This document shows, in pieces, positions 23,753 through 33,814 of a stretch of 64,000 nt of DNA. The position numbers were made by a program, and so were the translations under genes. Source of the stretch: Bacteroidota bacterium. GTDB taxonomy: Bacteria > Bacteroidota > Bacteroidia > Chitinophagales > Chitinophagaceae. Positions within the stretch are counted from its first letter, which is position 1. Every line of letters starts with the position of its first letter. Under the pieces are notes generated by a model. That model was given only the letters and a program-made list of their open reading frames with translations. It ran no database searches and was not told where the DNA came from. Location: contig JAFDXN010000011.1 of NCBI GenBank assembly GCA_018267915.1, positions 38,838 through 102,837 of the forward strand. Direction: 5' to 3'.

Positions 23753-25153
23753 ATGCAACGCTCCCGCAGCTTAATTATATTATTACTGGTGACCCTATTT
23801 GCTGAAACAGGATGTAAGGAGAACACCATCCTGAACGCCAATGTTGCCCCTGCCATAGACAATGTGAACACGACAACGATACCGCTCAGTGTTCGCTGCC
23901 GCACAATCGAATTCGACTCGATGGTAACCAGCAATAGCTATGCAGGCATACCGATATTCCATGGACTGGGCACGGTGACAGACCCTTATTTCGGAAAAAC
24001 AAATGCAGGGATATACTTCCAGGTGCAACCACCAGTTGATGGATTCAGTTTTAACACTTCAGCGACCATTGATTCAGCAGTGCTGATATTGCCCTATTCA
24101 GGCTTTACCTGGGGTGACACGTCCCTGGCGGTCAATCAAAAGATAACAGCATACCGAGTTACTGAAGACATGTCGAAGGATAGCGTTTACTACAGCTTTA
24201 TGACAAAGGCCGTTGACCGCATCAAACCTCTCGGCAGTGTTACAGTAAATATTGACCATTTATCCGATAGCGTTTACAATATTCATCCCGCCAATGGCGA
24301 CTCTACCAGCGCCAGGCCAGCTCACCTTCGTATCAAACTGGACAAAACCAATTTTACGGATGTAATCCACGATGTATCTGCGCCGGGAAATACAGAATTG
24401 TCGAGTGCCGCAGCTTTCCAAAGCTTTTTCAAGGGTATTTACCTGGAAGCCGACCCACGCAGCAATGGTGCAGCCATCCCCTACTTTTACCTCGATGGCT
24501 CTACCGATTACACCAGGGCGGGTGTATTGTTCTATTACCATTTGCCGGGTGACACAACTAGTTACACGCAGCCTTTTTACTATTCGTCAAACACCTGCGC
24601 ACATTTCAATCATATTACCCGCACCACGCGCGGCTCAAGTGCTGAGACTGTGCTTGGCCAAACGGGCTACAATAACGACGTTGTACTGGCACAAAACCTG
24701 CCTGGTTGCGAGATCGACGTGATCATAGATAATATCCAGTCGTTGCCCAGGGACTCCTTCGCGTTGATCAATAAAGCGGAACTGATCATTACACGGCAGC
24801 CAAAAGCGTCGGAGGATATTTATTCAGCACCTTACCGCCTGTACCCGATAGGCATCGACTCGGTAGGTGCTACTTATACCATAGCCGATGGCTATCCTAT
24901 TACCAGCACAGCGCCATTGGCATTTATAGATGGCGTTTACAGGGAGCCGGATGCCAATCATAACGAAGCATACTACGTGATCAACCTGCCCCGTGAGATA
25001 CAGGCTGCTCTTAAAGCCGGAAAACAAAGTGTACATTTACATATAACGGGCACTACCGACTATCCCGGCGCTTACCGATTGGTGGCGGGCGGCAACAGCG
25101 GCACCGGTACTCAAATGAAATTCAACGTTGTTTATTCAAAATTGTATCGTTAA
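23753..25153 (+). CDS. DUF4270 surface lipoprotein
   Basis: A 466-residue lipoprotein: the signal MQRSRSLIILLLVTLFAETGCK has a lipobox-like TGC ending. The mature part carries the DUF4270 features, for example GLGTVTDPYFGKTNAGIYFQ, a central SSAAAFQSFFKGIYLEAD and the C-terminal YRLVAGGNSG...MKFNVVYSK. DUF4270 proteins are confined to Bacteroidota, are predicted to be outer-membrane beta-rich lipoproteins, and commonly lie between the GT5-like gene and glmS, exactly as here. Function is not known. The gap to glmS is 15 bp, so they are likely one transcript. Confidence 0.85.
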   Translation: MQRSRSLIILLLVTLFAETGCKENTILNANVAPAIDNVNTTTIPLSVRCRTIEFDSMVTSNSYAGIPIFHGLGTVTDPYFGKTNAGIYFQVQPPVDGFSFNTSATIDSAVLILPYSGFTWGDTSLAVNQKITAYRVTEDMSKDSVYYSFMTKAVDRIKPLGSVTVNIDHLSDSVYNIHPANGDSTSARPAHLRIKLDKTNFTDVIHDVSAPGNTELSSAAAFQSFFKGIYLEADPRSNGAAIPYFYLDGSTDYTRAGVLFYYHLPGDTTSYTQPFYYSSNTCAHFNHITRTTRGSSAETVLGQTGYNNDVVLAQNLPGCEIDVIIDNIQSLPRDSFALINKAELIITRQPKASEDIYSAPYRLYPIGIDSVGATYTIADGYPITSTAPLAFIDGVYREPDANHNEAYYVINLPREIQAALKAGKQSVHLHITGTTDYPGAYRLVAGGNSGTGTQMKFNVVYSKLYR

Positions 25154-25168
25154 TAAACTACATCATCC

Positions 25169-27007
25169 ATGTGCGGCATAGTTGGTTATATCGGTAACAA
25201 GGACGCCTTCCCGATACTGGTAAAGGGCTTGAAAAGGCTGGAGTATCGCGGCTATGACAGCGCTGGCATAGCGCTGCTCAACGGCGACCTCAGCGTTTAC
25301 AAAAAGGCAGGCAAGGTAAGCGACCTTGAAAAATCGATCGAAGGAAAACACCTGAGTGCCACTATCGGCATCGGCCACACACGCTGGGCCACACACGGTG
25401 TACCTAACGATGTGAATGCCCACCCGCACATTTCGCAATCGGGCAACCTCGCCATCATACACAATGGCATTATCGAGAACTATGCGGCGATAAAAGAAGA
25501 GCTGCAGAAACGCGGTTACACTTTCACATCCGATACCGATACCGAAGTATTGGTGAACCTGATAGAAGAAGTACGAAAAACTGAAAATACTACGCTGGAC
25601 GAAGCTGTGCGCATAGCCCTCAACGAGGTGGTAGGCGCATATGCGATACTGGTGATAGATCGCAATAACCCTGACCAATTAGTGGGCGCCCGCAAAGGCA
25701 GCCCGCTGGTAATAGGCATAGGCGAGAACGAATTCTATTTTGCTTCCGATGCTACGCCTATTATAGAATACACAAAGAACGTCGTTTACCTCGACGACCA
25801 GGAATATGGCATCGTGAACCGCGACGGTACTTTTACCGTGCGCACCCTAGGCAATGTAGAGAAATCGCCCGCTATCCAGAAGCTGGAGATGTCGCTGGAA
25901 AATATTGAAAAGGGTGGCTTTGAGCATTTCATGCTTAAAGAGATATATGAGCAGCCTAAGGCTATAGAAGATTCGCTCCGCGGCCGCATGAATGCCCTTC
26001 AGGGCTGGATAAAGCTGGGTGGCCTGAGCGAGTACGAAACAAGAATTGATAAAGCTGAACGCTTCATCATAACGGCCTGCGGTACCTCATGGCATTCGGG
26101 CCTCATTGGCGAATACCTGATAGAAGACCTGGCACGTGTACCGGTGGAAGTAGAATATGCTTCGGAATTCCGCTACCGTAATCCCATCATTCATGAGGGC
26201 GATGTGGTAATGGCCATTTCTCAATCAGGTGAAACTGCCGATACGCTAGCAGCAATAGAGCTGGCAAAAGACAGGCAAGCGCTTATATACGGCATCTGCA
26301 ATGTGATCGGCTCCTCGATAGCTCGCGCCTCACATGCAGGGTCTTATACCCATGCCGGACCTGAAATAGGTGTGGCCTCAACCAAAGCATTCTCTACGCA
26401 AATATCCCTGCTAACTCTTATTGCGCTGCAGATAGCGCAGCAAAAAGGCACCATAGCAACTTCTCAGCTCCGAACTTTCCTCTATGAACTGGAAAGCATT
26501 CCACGGAAAATAGAAGAAACACTTAAGCTGGATGCACAGATAAAGGAACTGGCGGGTATCTATAAAGACGCTAAAAACTTCCTTTACCTGGGCCGCGGCT
26601 ACAACTTCCCAGTAGCGCTGGAAGGCGCTTTGAAGCTGAAAGAAATTTCTTACATCCATGCCGAAGGATATCCTGCCGCAGAAATGAAGCATGGTCCCAT
26701 CGCGCTGATAGACGAGGAAATGCCCGTGGTATTCCTTGCTACCAACCAGAGCGCCTACGAAAAGATCGTATCGAACGTGCAGGAAGTGAAAGCCCGCAAA
26801 GGCAAGATCATAGCCGTGGTAAACAAAGGCGACAAACAAATACGCGCCCTCGCAGACCATGTAATAGAAGTGCCGGAAACCGAGGAGATACTTTCTCCAT
26901 TGGTTACAATAGTGCCATTGCAGTTACTGGCCTACCACATCGCCATCCTTCGCGGTTGCAATGTGGATCAGCCCCGCAACCTGGCTAAGTCGGTTACTGT
27001 TGAATAA
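25169..27007 (+). CDS. glmS: Glutamine-fructose-6-phosphate aminotransferase (isomerizing)
   Basis: A 612-residue enzyme making glucosamine-6-phosphate from fructose-6-phosphate and glutamine, the entry to peptidoglycan and LPS amino sugars. Cys2, directly after the start Met, is the glutaminase nucleophile (MCGIVGYIGNKDAF). Glutamine-domain motifs GHTRWATHGVP and NAHPH follow, then two SIS domains (FIITACGTSWHSGLIGEYLI, AISQSGETADTLAA, EGALKLKEISYIHAEGYPAA). The C-terminus PRNLAKSVTVE is the conserved tail. A strong hairpin follows it. Confidence 0.97.
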   Translation: MCGIVGYIGNKDAFPILVKGLKRLEYRGYDSAGIALLNGDLSVYKKAGKVSDLEKSIEGKHLSATIGIGHTRWATHGVPNDVNAHPHISQSGNLAIIHNGIIENYAAIKEELQKRGYTFTSDTDTEVLVNLIEEVRKTENTTLDEAVRIALNEVVGAYAILVIDRNNPDQLVGARKGSPLVIGIGENEFYFASDATPIIEYTKNVVYLDDQEYGIVNRDGTFTVRTLGNVEKSPAIQKLEMSLENIEKGGFEHFMLKEIYEQPKAIEDSLRGRMNALQGWIKLGGLSEYETRIDKAERFIITACGTSWHSGLIGEYLIEDLARVPVEVEYASEFRYRNPIIHEGDVVMAISQSGETADTLAAIELAKDRQALIYGICNVIGSSIARASHAGSYTHAGPEIGVASTKAFSTQISLLTLIALQIAQQKGTIATSQLRTFLYELESIPRKIEETLKLDAQIKELAGIYKDAKNFLYLGRGYNFPVALEGALKLKEISYIHAEGYPAAEMKHGPIALIDEEMPVVFLATNQSAYEKIVSNVQEVKARKGKIIAVVNKGDKQIRALADHVIEVPETEEILSPLVTIVPLQLLAYHIAILRGCNVDQPRNLAKSVTVE

Positions 27008-27032
27008 GAAACATTATACCTAAACATATACA

Positions 27033-27065
27033 AAGGAGGTAAAAATTCAATTTTTACCTCCTTTT
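27033..27065 (+). terminator. Terminator between glmS and metK
   Basis: AAAGGAGGTAAAAAT (27033-27047) pairs perfectly with ATTTTTACCTCCTTT (27051-27065), a 15-bp stem with a 3-nt loop, followed by one T and then ACG. It lies 25 bp beyond the glmS stop and 53 bp before the metK start. The poly-T tail is weak, so it may also act as an RNA-stability or regulatory hairpin. Confidence 0.7.
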
Positions 27066-27118
27066 ACGTTAAATTGCAGCCCAACAAAATCTTCAATCTA
27101 AAATCTTCAATAAAACAC

Positions 27119-28378
27119 ATGCCGTATTTATTTACGTCAGAGTCCGTATCCGAAGGGCATCCTGACAAAGTAGCCGACCAGATATCAGACGCATTAGTTG
27201 ACAACTTCCTGGCCTGGGACCCTCAGTCGAAAATAGCCTGCGAAACATTGGTAACAACAGGGCAGGTAGTACTGGCAGGCGAAGTAAAGTGTAATACCTA
27301 TATCGACGTACAAACGATAGCGCGCGAAGTGATAGCTAAGATAGGCTACACCAAAAGCGAGTATATGTTCGAAGCGCACTCATGCGGTGTGCTCTCGGCA
27401 ATACACGAGCAGTCGCCCGACATCAACCAGGGTGTTGAACGCAAAAAGAAAGAAGAGCAAGGTGCTGGTGACCAGGGCATGATGTTCGGTTATGCTACCA
27501 ACGAGACCGATAACTATATGCCGCTGGCACTCGATATGGCACACCTGTTGCTCCGTGAGCTTTCGGCTATCCGCCGCGAGGGCAAAGAGATGAAGTACCT
27601 GCGTCCTGATGCCAAAAGCCAGGTAACGCTTGAGTACGATGACAACAACAAACCCGTGCGTATCGACGCTATCGTGATCTCTACACAGCACGATGACTTT
27701 GCAGATGAGAAGAAAATGCAGGACCGCATCACCAAAGATGTAAAGAATATCCTCATCCCGCGCGTTATCAAAGTATATCCTCAATACCAGCATCTTTTCA
27801 ACAATAAGATCAAGTACCACGTGAACCCCACCGGTAAGTTCGTTATCGGCGGCCCTCATGGTGATACCGGCCTCACAGGCCGCAAGATCATTGTTGATAC
27901 TTACGGTGGCAAAGGCGCGCATGGTGGTGGCGCATTCTCCGGTAAAGATCCGTCAAAGGTGGACCGATCAGCCGCATATGCCACACGCCACATCGCTAAG
28001 AACCTCGTAGCAGCCGGCGTTTGCGACGAAGTGCTTGTGCAAGTCTCTTATGCCATCGGTGTAGCAAGACCAATGGGTGTGTATGTGAATACTTATGGCA
28101 CGGCCAAGGTGAAAATGACTGATGGCCAGATATCCAAAATAGTGGAAGAGGTATTCGATATGCGTCCATACTTTATCGAGACTCGCCTGAAGCTGCGCCA
28201 GCCCATGTATAGCGAGTGTGCATCTTATGGCCACATGGGCCGCGAGCCGCAAACAGTTACTAAATCTTTCCGCTCTGCCGATGGCAAAACAAAGAGCATG
28301 AAAGTGGAACTGTTCACCTGGGAGAAGCTCGACTATGTAGATAAAGTGAAGAAGGCTTTCAAACTGGGAAAGAAATAA
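27119..28378 (+). CDS. metK: S-adenosylmethionine synthetase
   Basis: A 419-residue enzyme that makes S-adenosylmethionine from methionine and ATP. Motifs: [75 protein letters not shown]. The start is the ATG at 27119, since [17 protein letters not shown] is the family N-terminus; the frame is open further up only by chance. A hairpin separates it from glmS and a terminator follows. Confidence 0.97.
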   Translation: MPYLFTSESVSEGHPDKVADQISDALVDNFLAWDPQSKIACETLVTTGQVVLAGEVKCNTYIDVQTIAREVIAKIGYTKSEYMFEAHSCGVLSAIHEQSPDINQGVERKKKEEQGAGDQGMMFGYATNETDNYMPLALDMAHLLLRELSAIRREGKEMKYLRPDAKSQVTLEYDDNNKPVRIDAIVISTQHDDFADEKKMQDRITKDVKNILIPRVIKVYPQYQHLFNNKIKYHVNPTGKFVIGGPHGDTGLTGRKIIVDTYGGKGAHGGGAFSGKDPSKVDRSAAYATRHIAKNLVAAGVCDEVLVQVSYAIGVARPMGVYVNTYGTAKVKMTDGQISKIVEEVFDMRPYFIETRLKLRQPMYSECASYGHMGREPQTVTKSFRSADGKTKSMKVELFTWEKLDYVDKVKKAFKLGKK

Positions 28379-28400
28379 GCAACGAAAAAATAAATACGCA

Positions 28401-28440
28401 GCGCCATCCGGGAAAATGACCGGATGGCGCTTTTGTATTT
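28401..28440 (+). terminator. Intrinsic terminator of metK
   Basis: GCGCCATCCGG (28401-28411) pairs perfectly with CCGGATGGCGC (28420-28430) with an 8-nt loop, followed by TTTTGTATTT. It lies 22 bp after the metK stop. Confidence 0.88.
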
Positions 28441-28590
28441 TGGCTCCTAAAAGCGTGTTATTTATTAACCTTCAGCTAGATAGACTTATTCATGTCAGAA
28501 TGGTGGCATACAGCAGGGCACGCTTAACAGTGGAAGCGTCATAATCCCATAGAAAATGCGCTATCTTTACGCAGCTCAAAACCAAATACC

Positions 28591-30696
28591 ATGAAGAAAA
28601 CCTACTCAGTCATCCTACTCCTTGTGTTGTGCTGCGTCAACAAAATACAAGCGCAATGTCTGCAAGCCTGCGGCACCGGGGCAAATGGTGCATACAATGC
28701 TACGGTCAATACTACACTGCCCGGCGGCACTTACAATTACACTACTTTCACCATCAATGCAGGTGTTACCGTAACAGTTACCGGCAATGCTCCGCTAATC
28801 ATCCGCGCCACCGGTAAAGTGACCATTAATGGTACGCTGGATGCCAGCGGCGGTAATGGCACTAACGGTGTTACATTTTCGCAGGCAGGCACCGGTGGCA
28901 TAGGTGTTGCTGGTGGCGCCAATGGTGGTGACGGTATCTATTCTACATCACAAGGGCCGCTTGACGGATCAAGCGGTTATGGCACCGGCGGCACAGGTAC
29001 TCTGGGAACAAGTTGGTCAGGCGGTGGTGGTGCTGGCTATAGTGTAGTGGGAACAAATGCAGGTCCTACTGTAGGCCTCGGGGGGCCGGCATATGGCACA
29101 GCTGATCTCGCTGCGTTCGATGCAGGTTCAGGTGGTGGCGGCGGTTCGGGCGGCTACAGTTGCGGTAGTGGCGGCGGTGGGGCCGGCGGAGGTTTGATAC
29201 AGATAGCATCATGCGACACTATTACTATCGGTGCAGGAGGCTTTATTAAAGTAAATGGCGGCAATGGCGGCAGCGATGGCACAGGCAATTGCGGTGGTGG
29301 CGGCGGCGGTTCAGGAGGCTCACTCTGGCTCAGCGCTTCTTCCATAATCAATAATGGTTCATTACAGGCCATGGGCGGCTCGGGCGGGGCGTCCAATGTT
29401 CCTGGTCCGCCGTATTACGGCGTTGGCGGCGCAGGCGCGAACGGACGCATACGTTTCGACTACGGTACCTTAAACGGCACCGGTACAGTGAACCCCGCAG
29501 TTGGTTATGTAGGTAGCGCACTTACAGTGTCGCTGACTGACAGCAATGTAACTTGCTACGGCATGAACGATGGTTATGCAGTAGCCACCCCATTAAGCGG
29601 CACAGCTCCTTACACTTATACATGGTCTAATGCCGTTACAGATTCACTGAATAGCAACCTTGCCCCCGGCACTTACAATATCACTGTCCAGGACAATGCG
29701 GGCTGCACATTCAACGGTTCTGTAACTATTACGCAGCCACTACAATTAGCTGCTACGGCTACCGATAGCAATGTTAGCTGTTATGGTGCAGGAGATGGCA
29801 ATATTACTATTACACCCACGGTTGGTTTTGCCCCATTCACTTACCTGTGGTCAAATGCGGTAACTGATTCAACAAACGACAATCTCGTACCGGGGCAGTA
29901 TTCTGTGATCGTTACTGATGCGACGAACTGTAAATATTACGACACCTTCACCATCACACAGCCGCCTGCAATAACCGCAAACGTAATAGACAGCAATGTA
30001 ACCTGTCACGGACAGAGCACAGGCAGCATTGTGATCACTCCCTTAACAGGCTTTGCTCCTTTTACTTACTCCTGGTCTAATGCGGTTACAGATTCGCTGA
30101 ATGCAGGACTTAGCGCAGGACAGTATACAGTTATCATGACCGATTCAACAGGTTGCCAATATTTTGACACAGTGACAATCACAGAACCGGCTGCTCTTAA
30201 TCTCGCGATGAACCATACAGACAAAACAACAGTGGCAAATAATGGCACCGCTACGGTTACGGTTACAGGCGGTGTTGGGCCTTATACTTATTCGTGGAAT
30301 CCCGGTGGCGGAAACACAGCTACTATATCCGGACTTGATTCCGGTTGGTATAAGGTCGTAGTAACAGATGCTAACGGCTGCAGCGATACAAATACAGTGC
30401 ATGTGAATTACTCGGTTGTAGGCGTAGCGCAACAAATGCTTTCATCAGGCATTATGGTATATCCCAACCCCGCGACCGATATGATCAGTTTGCGGATCAG
30501 TTTGCAGCAGCCCGGGACAATAGAGGTAGTTCTTACAGACTATACCGGCAGAATACTGGAGAAGAATAATTACCAGGTCAACTCCGGCACAACGACACAA
30601 ACATTGAAGATCAGCCAATATACAAACGGCAACTATTTTTTGAAGATCAAGGCCGGGAATACGGTACAAAATGTCCCTGTGACTATTCTTCGCTAA
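28591..30696 (+). CDS. Glycine-rich SprB-repeat surface protein with T9SS tail
   Basis: A 701-residue secreted protein. After a signal peptide (MKKTYSVILLLVLCCVNKIQAQ) comes a segment with many Gly-rich loops at about residues 85-290 (for example AGSGGGGGSGGYSCGSGGGG). Then follow three close SprB repeats at 29537-29743, 29761-29971 and 29988-30190, each with DSNVTCYG-type starts, APYTYTWSNAVTDSLN and a TITQP/TITEP end, and a diverged fourth with GPYTYSWNPGGG. The last 80 residues are a T9SS type A domain (IMVYPNPATDMISLRI to NYFLKIKAGNTVQNVPVTIL). SprB repeats occur in the gliding adhesin SprB and related surface proteins, so a role in adhesion or gliding is likely. The repeats are similar at DNA level, so copy number could change by recombination. 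Confidence 0.87.
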   Translation: MKKTYSVILLLVLCCVNKIQAQCLQACGTGANGAYNATVNTTLPGGTYNYTTFTINAGVTVTVTGNAPLIIRATGKVTINGTLDASGGNGTNGVTFSQAGTGGIGVAGGANGGDGIYSTSQGPLDGSSGYGTGGTGTLGTSWSGGGGAGYSVVGTNAGPTVGLGGPAYGTADLAAFDAGSGGGGGSGGYSCGSGGGGAGGGLIQIASCDTITIGAGGFIKVNGGNGGSDGTGNCGGGGGGSGGSLWLSASSIINNGSLQAMGGSGGASNVPGPPYYGVGGAGANGRIRFDYGTLNGTGTVNPAVGYVGSALTVSLTDSNVTCYGMNDGYAVATPLSGTAPYTYTWSNAVTDSLNSNLAPGTYNITVQDNAGCTFNGSVTITQPLQLAATATDSNVSCYGAGDGNITITPTVGFAPFTYLWSNAVTDSTNDNLVPGQYSVIVTDATNCKYYDTFTITQPPAITANVIDSNVTCHGQSTGSIVITPLTGFAPFTYSWSNAVTDSLNAGLSAGQYTVIMTDSTGCQYFDTVTITEPAALNLAMNHTDKTTVANNGTATVTVTGGVGPYTYSWNPGGGNTATISGLDSGWYKVVVTDANGCSDTNTVHVNYSVVGVAQQMLSSGIMVYPNPATDMISLRISLQQPGTIEVVLTDYTGRILEKNNYQVNSGTTTQTLKISQYTNGNYFLKIKAGNTVQNVPVTILR

Positions 30697-30713
30697 GAAG
30701 TCTTGTTAAAACG

Positions 30714-30751
30714 ATAACGCTCAACCTTAATGGCTGAGCGTTATTTTTTTA
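30714..30751. terminator. Bidirectional terminator between convergent genes
   Basis: ATAACGCTCA (30714-30723) pairs with TGAGCGTTAT (30735-30744), followed by a T-run (30742-30751) for the plus strand; A residues upstream serve the minus strand less well. It lies between the SprB-repeat gene and lysC, which converge. Confidence 0.75.
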
Positions 30752-30760
30752 TGTTCGGGC

Positions 30761-32026
30761 CTACATTACCACGACCTGCACGGTATGCCTGGTCTTCTGC
30801 TCCAGCAATACTACCTTGTTCTTAGTGAGGTCAAAAACCACTTCGGGGGTATAATGGCGTATGGTCAGCAGGCTTACGTTCTCGTTGCGCAATACCTTAT
30901 AATTCACATCCAGCGCTGCTATTAATTTTTGCAACTTGTCTTCCCTCCTGTCCACACAGGCTACGAAACTGATGGCCGCATTCTGCATCAGGTTGATCTT
31001 TATGTTCAGCTTGTGAAATATCTCGTAGATATCGCTCAGGTTATCCTCTGTAATGAACGAAAAATCTTTGGTCGTGGCCTGTACAAGCACCTGGTCCTGC
31101 TTCCACACTATGATAGGCGGGTAAGTCGCGTCGCGCACTTCATTCTGTATCACGGTGCCTTTCAGGCTCTTATCGAGAAAGCATTTCACATAGAGTGGAA
31201 TGCCATTATTCTGCAGGGGCTTGATGGTCTTGGGGTGTATCACCTGGGCGCCATAGTATGCCATTTCTATCACCTCGTGGTAGCTGATGGCCTCAATCTT
31301 TACAGTATCGCGAAAGAGCCTTGGGTCTGCATTCAGCAGGCCTTCAACATCTTTCCATATGGTCACCGCGTCTGCATGCAGCATAGCGGCCATCAGCGCC
31401 GCTGTATAGTCGGACCCCTCCCTGCCCAATGTGACAGAGGCATTATCGGCGGTTGAGCCAATGAAGCCCTGTGTCAGCACGCATTTACCCGCTTCCAGCA
31501 GTTTACCTATCACCTCCTGCGCGCGCTTTTGCGAGTATTCCATATTCACCTTTGCATCACGGAAGGTATCATCGGTGCGCAGTACGTCACGCACGTCCAC
31601 CCATTCAAAAGGGAAACCCTGCTCGCGCAGGTAAAACGAAATGATAAGCGTAGACAGTAATTCACCCAGGCAAACGATCTGGTCATAAGAGTAATCATAG
31701 CGTTCTGCACTGGCGCCATCTATACCCCAGTGCAGTTCTGTGAAGTACACATCCAGCGCATCCTTAGCCTTAGCATACGATGCATCATTCAGCAATTCCT
31801 TCGAATAGTCCAGGTGCTGTTGCTCCAGGTTATGAGCAAGCTCCATAGCTGCGTCCTTTTCACCCTTACAGGCTTTCGCAACTATTTCCTCCAGCGCATT
31901 GGTGGTCTTACCTAATGCGGAGATCACTGCAATAACAGGCTGCGGAGCCTCCTCAAATATGGGCAGCAGCGCCCTCACTCTTTCGGGCGTTGCTATCGAC
32001 GCGCCTCCAAATTTGTAAACCTGCAT
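30761..32026 (-). CDS. lysC: Aspartate kinase
   Basis: A 421-residue enzyme that phosphorylates aspartate, the first step to lysine, threonine and methionine. Motifs: the N-terminal KFGGASIATPERV, VTLGREGSDYTAALMA (substrate-binding) and EVIEMAYYGAQVIHPKTIKP. The C-terminal half has two ACT-type segments (VQATTKDFSFITEDNLSDIY and ...VNYKVLRNENVSLLTIRHY), so allosteric control by an end product is likely. It is a monofunctional kinase, not fused to homoserine dehydrogenase. Located downstream of the OstA-like gene on the same strand, about 100 bp away. Confidence 0.93.
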   Translation of the reverse strand: MQVYKFGGASIATPERVRALLPIFEEAPQPVIAVISALGKTTNALEEIVAKACKGEKDAAMELAHNLEQQHLDYSKELLNDASYAKAKDALDVYFTELHWGIDGASAERYDYSYDQIVCLGELLSTLIISFYLREQGFPFEWVDVRDVLRTDDTFRDAKVNMEYSQKRAQEVIGKLLEAGKCVLTQGFIGSTADNASVTLGREGSDYTAALMAAMLHADAVTIWKDVEGLLNADPRLFRDTVKIEAISYHEVIEMAYYGAQVIHPKTIKPLQNNGIPLYVKCFLDKSLKGTVIQNEVRDATYPPIIVWKQDQVLVQATTKDFSFITEDNLSDIYEIFHKLNIKINLMQNAAISFVACVDRREDKLQKLIAALDVNYKVLRNENVSLLTIRHYTPEVVFDLTKNKVVLLEQKTRHTVQVVVM

Positions 32027-32123
32027 CTTTTAAGAAAAGGCAAAAGTAAAAAGTCAAAAGCAAAAAGCGGTAAACCAGCGTAAATAATTCAAACCGGCAC
32101 TGAAAGGAATATACGGTCTAAGT

Positions 32124-33782
32124 CTACTGAAATAGCTCGTCTTTATTCTTCGGTCTTTTCTCGGGGAACCATTGGAAGCGGCTTAGCCTTAAGGTTGGAA
32201 TATTAGCCTTCTCCATCGGGGTCATGGTCTGGTGAGGGTTTTTGATCAGCAGGAGCTTGTCTATTTCTTCGTCTTTGAAAAATACCTTCATACTGTCCGC
32301 CTTAGCTTCGCTTACACCCAGGTAGGCCCCATCGTCATCTTTCGAATAGTAGATAGACTGCGCATCCGGCGTCACCAGCATGTTCTCGATAGCGTTCTTT
32401 TTAAAATGCGCGGTCAGGGTTTCTCCCTGCACCTGGTCGTACATCTCCGCCTTTTCGGGCCCTGATACCGAAACTACCAGCGCTTTCTTAGGCACATACA
32501 TTTTTCGCAAGTTGGTACTGTCTGTATATAGCAAGATCGTGTCGCCTGTTATCTGGCATTTGCGCGACCAGGCGATGGGCTTATACATCATCCTCACAAT
32601 AGAATCTTCCTGTGAATAGCTAATACTGTCGCAGCGTCCCTGAAGCGAATCTGAAAAGATGAGCACGTGATGGTAACCGATGAATATATGCTTCCGGGTC
32701 GAATCACGTTCCAGTGCTGAAACCGAGTCTATCACTTTCGTTTCCACTTCGCGTTTGCCTTTTTTTACCAGCACTGTTTTATAGTGTATTATACTGTCTT
32801 CATGCTTCGGCACGGGAAAGGAAAAAAGCGTATCGGAACGGATATAGAGGCTGTCGTTGCCATTCACCTGTTTCAGTACAGGTTTTATGATCGCCAGCAT
32901 GGTCTTTTTCTTCTCATTATACCATGCCTTCCCGCAATACATCGTACTATGCTGCTCGGTATCTATGGTTATCACGTTGCCTGTCGCATCACCGAGGCCT
33001 GTCACCTTGTTATAGTTAAGTGTATCTGCCTCGATATATTGACCCTCGTTCAGCACCGACGACCGGCCCTTAAAGTGTGCTATTTCCTTTTTGCTGTCGT
33101 AGGAGCCATTGCATGTATGCAATACTGCTTTGTCGTTAGTAACCACCGAGCAGGAGTAAAACTCGATCACTTCCGTTTCCGTGAAATAGCCGAGATCATC
33201 GGACGTGATCTCGGTATGAGGTTGTGTCACCAGCACATTATGAATAAAGCGTGCATACTTTTTCTTGCCGTCATATATGCCCTCGTCGCTCGACACCGTT
33301 GTTGAGTCGCTTTGCAGTGTGCCCCCCTGTTTGTATACGCCATATTTCTTACCAATGTCGTACGTGAGGTCTTCGGTCCACAGCGTATTCTTCCCGTCCG
33401 TAAGCTTTACGTTGCCATGCATATAGGCCATCTTGGTGCTGCCCACATATTTCATGTAATCGCCCTCGGCCTGTGTATTATCCTTGCCGTGCTGCACGAT
33501 ACGCACATTGCCGAATGCCTCTATATAATTCCTGCCGCGCAGATAAGCACTATCGCAAAACATTGAGTCGGCACCCTGTACGAAGATCACGCTATCAATA
33601 AACTTATCGATAGCCCCGGTATCGGTTCCCCCCACATGCTCGTAAGCCCGGTTATGGACGAACTCGATCTTCATCTTATCCTCCTTTTGCTGCGCCCTTA
33701 CCGGGGGAAAAAGAAACAGGCATCCCATGCACATCAACACGACTTGCACTTTCCTTTTAAAAAATGGACGGGAACTGATCAA
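32124..33782 (-). CDS. OstA-like/LptA-like protein
   Basis: A 552-residue exported protein of the Bacteroidota OstA-like family. A signal region (VVLMCMGCLFLFPPVRAQ) is followed by long stretches of short beta-repeats in the LptA/LptD-N jellyroll style: SMFCDSAYLRGRNYIEAFGN, GDYMKYVGSTKMAYMHGNVK, GGTLQSDSTTVSSDEGIYDG. LptA-type proteins build a periplasmic bridge for LPS, so a role in LPS transport to the outer membrane is likely. The start is probably the TTG at 33780-33782, 32 bp after the mlaD stop; an ATG 45 bp further in would leave only a truncated signal. It forms a minus-strand unit with MlaD and the barrel protein. Confidence 0.8.
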   Translation of the reverse strand: MISSRPFFKRKVQVVLMCMGCLFLFPPVRAQQKEDKMKIEFVHNRAYEHVGGTDTGAIDKFIDSVIFVQGADSMFCDSAYLRGRNYIEAFGNVRIVQHGKDNTQAEGDYMKYVGSTKMAYMHGNVKLTDGKNTLWTEDLTYDIGKKYGVYKQGGTLQSDSTTVSSDEGIYDGKKKYARFIHNVLVTQPHTEITSDDLGYFTETEVIEFYSCSVVTNDKAVLHTCNGSYDSKKEIAHFKGRSSVLNEGQYIEADTLNYNKVTGLGDATGNVITIDTEQHSTMYCGKAWYNEKKKTMLAIIKPVLKQVNGNDSLYIRSDTLFSFPVPKHEDSIIHYKTVLVKKGKREVETKVIDSVSALERDSTRKHIFIGYHHVLIFSDSLQGRCDSISYSQEDSIVRMMYKPIAWSRKCQITGDTILLYTDSTNLRKMYVPKKALVVSVSGPEKAEMYDQVQGETLTAHFKKNAIENMLVTPDAQSIYYSKDDDGAYLGVSEAKADSMKVFFKDEEIDKLLLIKNPHQTMTPMEKANIPTLRLSRFQWFPEKRPKNKDELFQ

Positions 33783-33814
33783 ACTGTGTAAAATTGGTTT
33801 TGTAGAAATACGCC

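Noticed and set aside
27033..27065. The glmS-metK hairpin as a SAM riboswitch
   Set aside because: It is a simple 15-bp stem with a 3-nt loop; no conserved SAM-binding core is visible and it is better placed as a glmS terminator.
29537..30410. Regular repeats that could be mistaken for a CRISPR array
   Set aside because: The units are about 215 bp, in frame and encode SprB domains; there are no short identical repeats with unique spacers and no cas genes.
28737..30669. Long minus-strand and third-frame frames across the SprB-repeat gene
   Set aside because: Caused by the Gly- and Thr-rich codon use of the real gene; the encoded products are low-complexity Pro-rich strings.
32037..32075. A-rich words AAAAGTAAAAAG upstream of lysC and similar near 19330
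   Set aside because: Simple low-complexity A-runs that occur in several intergenic regions; no consistent spacing or symmetry.
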